A DNA stretch of 5,920 bases from DATESG01 sp035270925. GTDB lineage: Bacteria > Bacillota_I > Bacilli_A > RFN20 > CAG-826. Position 1 is the first letter of the stretch. Each line of letters begins with the position of its first letter. The notes beneath the pieces are model-generated. The model saw only the letters and a list, made by a program, of their open reading frames with translations. It ran no database searches and was not told where the DNA came from. Positions 5,121 to 5,920 of this stretch are shown here, piece after piece. The translations under genes were made by a program, and so were the position numbers. The DNA lies in assembly GCA_035270925.1 (NCBI GenBank), contig DATESG010000012.1, forward strand, positions 1-5,920. Reading direction: 5' to 3'.

Positions 5121-5920
5121 TTACTTCCGTTAGCATCATTTCCATTTTGTCCATACACTTTTCAACTGAATCGACAACTGGGCTTTGTGAATATATCTTG
5201 CCCATTTTTGTTAATTCTTCTGGATGGTCAAACCAGTAATCAATTTTATCGGAGAGATTACGAGCATCATTTACTCTAAACAAACTTCGATCATCAAGCG
5301 CAAAAGCTTTAGTCGCACACGATGGTGAGTTTGCAATGACTGGGACCTTGCCACATTTAATTGCTTCAAGGCAAGAGATGGCTTCAATCTCAATTTCTGA
5401 AGGGTGAACATATAGGTCGGCGATATTAATCATGTCGTTGAGCTCTTTAAAGGAGAAGAACTTGATGATTGGTTGATTGGTTAATAATTTCTTAGATAAT
5501 TTCTTAATGGCCTTTTCGCGTGGCCCTTGTCCGGCAAAGACAAGTTGAATATCGTTTTCATATTTAGAAAGTGAGACTGCTCTTACTAAGATATGGTGAG
5601 ATTTTTCTTTACTTAAGCGCCCAGTGAATAAAATCACCTTTTTATTTTTAAGATGGTCTGGACGTTCGACTGCTGTTTTATAAAAAGTGTCTCGGACTCC
5701 ATTAGAAATCACATAACCGTTGGTAGCGCCAACATGATTTTCAAAAAGATCACGAATAAATTGGGTCGGATAGTGAACAGCGTCACAGTATTGATAAAGC
5801 CCTTTATTGTAGCGGCGGTAGATGAATTTGTTAAACACTTTATTATTCATCAGGTTAAAAACGTGGCTGGAAAAGTTTTCGGCTTGAGCGTGAAATCCGC
5901 CAGTGACCGGAATCTTAAGT
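5080..5920 (-). CDS. GT4-family glycosyltransferase, C-terminal part (5' end outside window)
   Basis: This is the last 279 residues of a GT-B fold glycosyltransferase (CAZy GT4, Pfam Glycos_transf_1) that would transfer a sugar from a nucleotide-sugar donor. The frame stays open from 5920. An ATG at 5850 is only an internal Met, because the 23 residues before it (PVTGGFHAQAENFSSHVF) are the conserved acceptor-domain end of the family. Visible in order (fragment numbering) are HYPTQFI (49-55), GYVISNGV (68-75), LFTGRLSKEK (97-106) with donor-phosphate residues Arg101 and Lys106, FAGQGP (128-133), and the EX7E motif Glu177/Glu185 followed by KCGKVPVIANSP. About 100-120 N-terminal residues are missing. 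The gene ends in TGA (5080-5082) and overlaps the start of the acyltransferase. That pairing suggests a membrane glycolipid such as a glycosyl-diacylglycerol, but cell-wall polymer or exopolysaccharide substrates are not excluded. The promoter is outside the window. Confidence 0.92.
   Translation of the reverse strand, partial: LKIPVTGGFHAQAENFSSHVFNLMNNKVFNKFIYRRYNKGLYQYCDAVHYPTQFIRDLFENHVGATNGYVISNGVRDTFYKTAVERPDHLKNKKVILFTGRLSKEKSHHILVRAVSLSKYENDIQLVFAGQGPREKAIKKLSKKLLTNQPIIKFFSFKELNDMINIADLYVHPSEIEIEAISCLEAIKCGKVPVIANSPSCATKAFALDDRSLFRVNDARNLSDKIDYWFDHPEELTKMGKIYSQSPVVDSVEKCMDKMEMMLTEVIESAQERDYILQG

Noticed and set aside
5848..5850. ATG as the start of the glycosyltransferase
   Set aside because: The frame continues upstream to the window edge with conserved family sequence (GGFHAQAEN), so this Met is internal and the gene is truncated by the window.

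Overview
The window reads as a chromosomal segment of a low-G+C Gram-positive bacterium (Bacillota, or a relative such as Erysipelotrichia or Acholeplasmatales). The evidence is AT-rich intergenic DNA, purine-rich Shine-Dalgarno sites, TATAAT-type -10 boxes, U-tailed hairpin terminators, and the style of the glycosyltransferase and acyltransferase. The genetic code is standard: tryptophan is TGG throughout, and the glycosyltransferase gene ends in TGA. No mobile element, tRNA, rRNA or CRISPR array was seen.

Layout on the plus strand. Positions 1-162 are the 3' end of ahpC (peroxiredoxin), followed after 4 bases by a complete ahpF (167-1702). Together they form the alkyl hydroperoxide reductase system: AhpF moves electrons from NADH to AhpC, which reduces peroxides. 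A strong intrinsic terminator at 1754-1785 closes this operon. After a 268-base intergenic region with a promoter and a cluster of inverted repeats comes a CaCA-family cation/Ca2+ exchanger (1971-2981) with its own terminator (3004-3037). A third unit (3101-4156), with an extended -10 promoter overlapping a perfect palindrome, encodes an uncharacterised 351-residue protein. It carries a motif pattern resembling the DUF7064 / AttH-CrtC-like beta-barrel group.

Layout on the minus strand, convergent with the above. A GT4 glycosyltransferase (5080-5920, its 5' end beyond the window) is followed by a PlsC-like acyltransferase (4320-5120). The two genes overlap by about 40 bases and are likely translationally coupled. 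A plausible joint role is synthesis or modification of a membrane glycolipid. A hairpin at 4282-4320 with tracts on both sides separates the two converging units.

Overall these are mostly ordinary housekeeping genes: oxidative stress, ion transport and envelope lipid or glycan. I found no convincing novel multi-gene system. The items most worth a second look are the orphan beta-barrel-like protein, the acyltransferase with shifted catalytic motifs and a TTG or GTG start inside the upstream gene, and the symmetric sites at two promoters.
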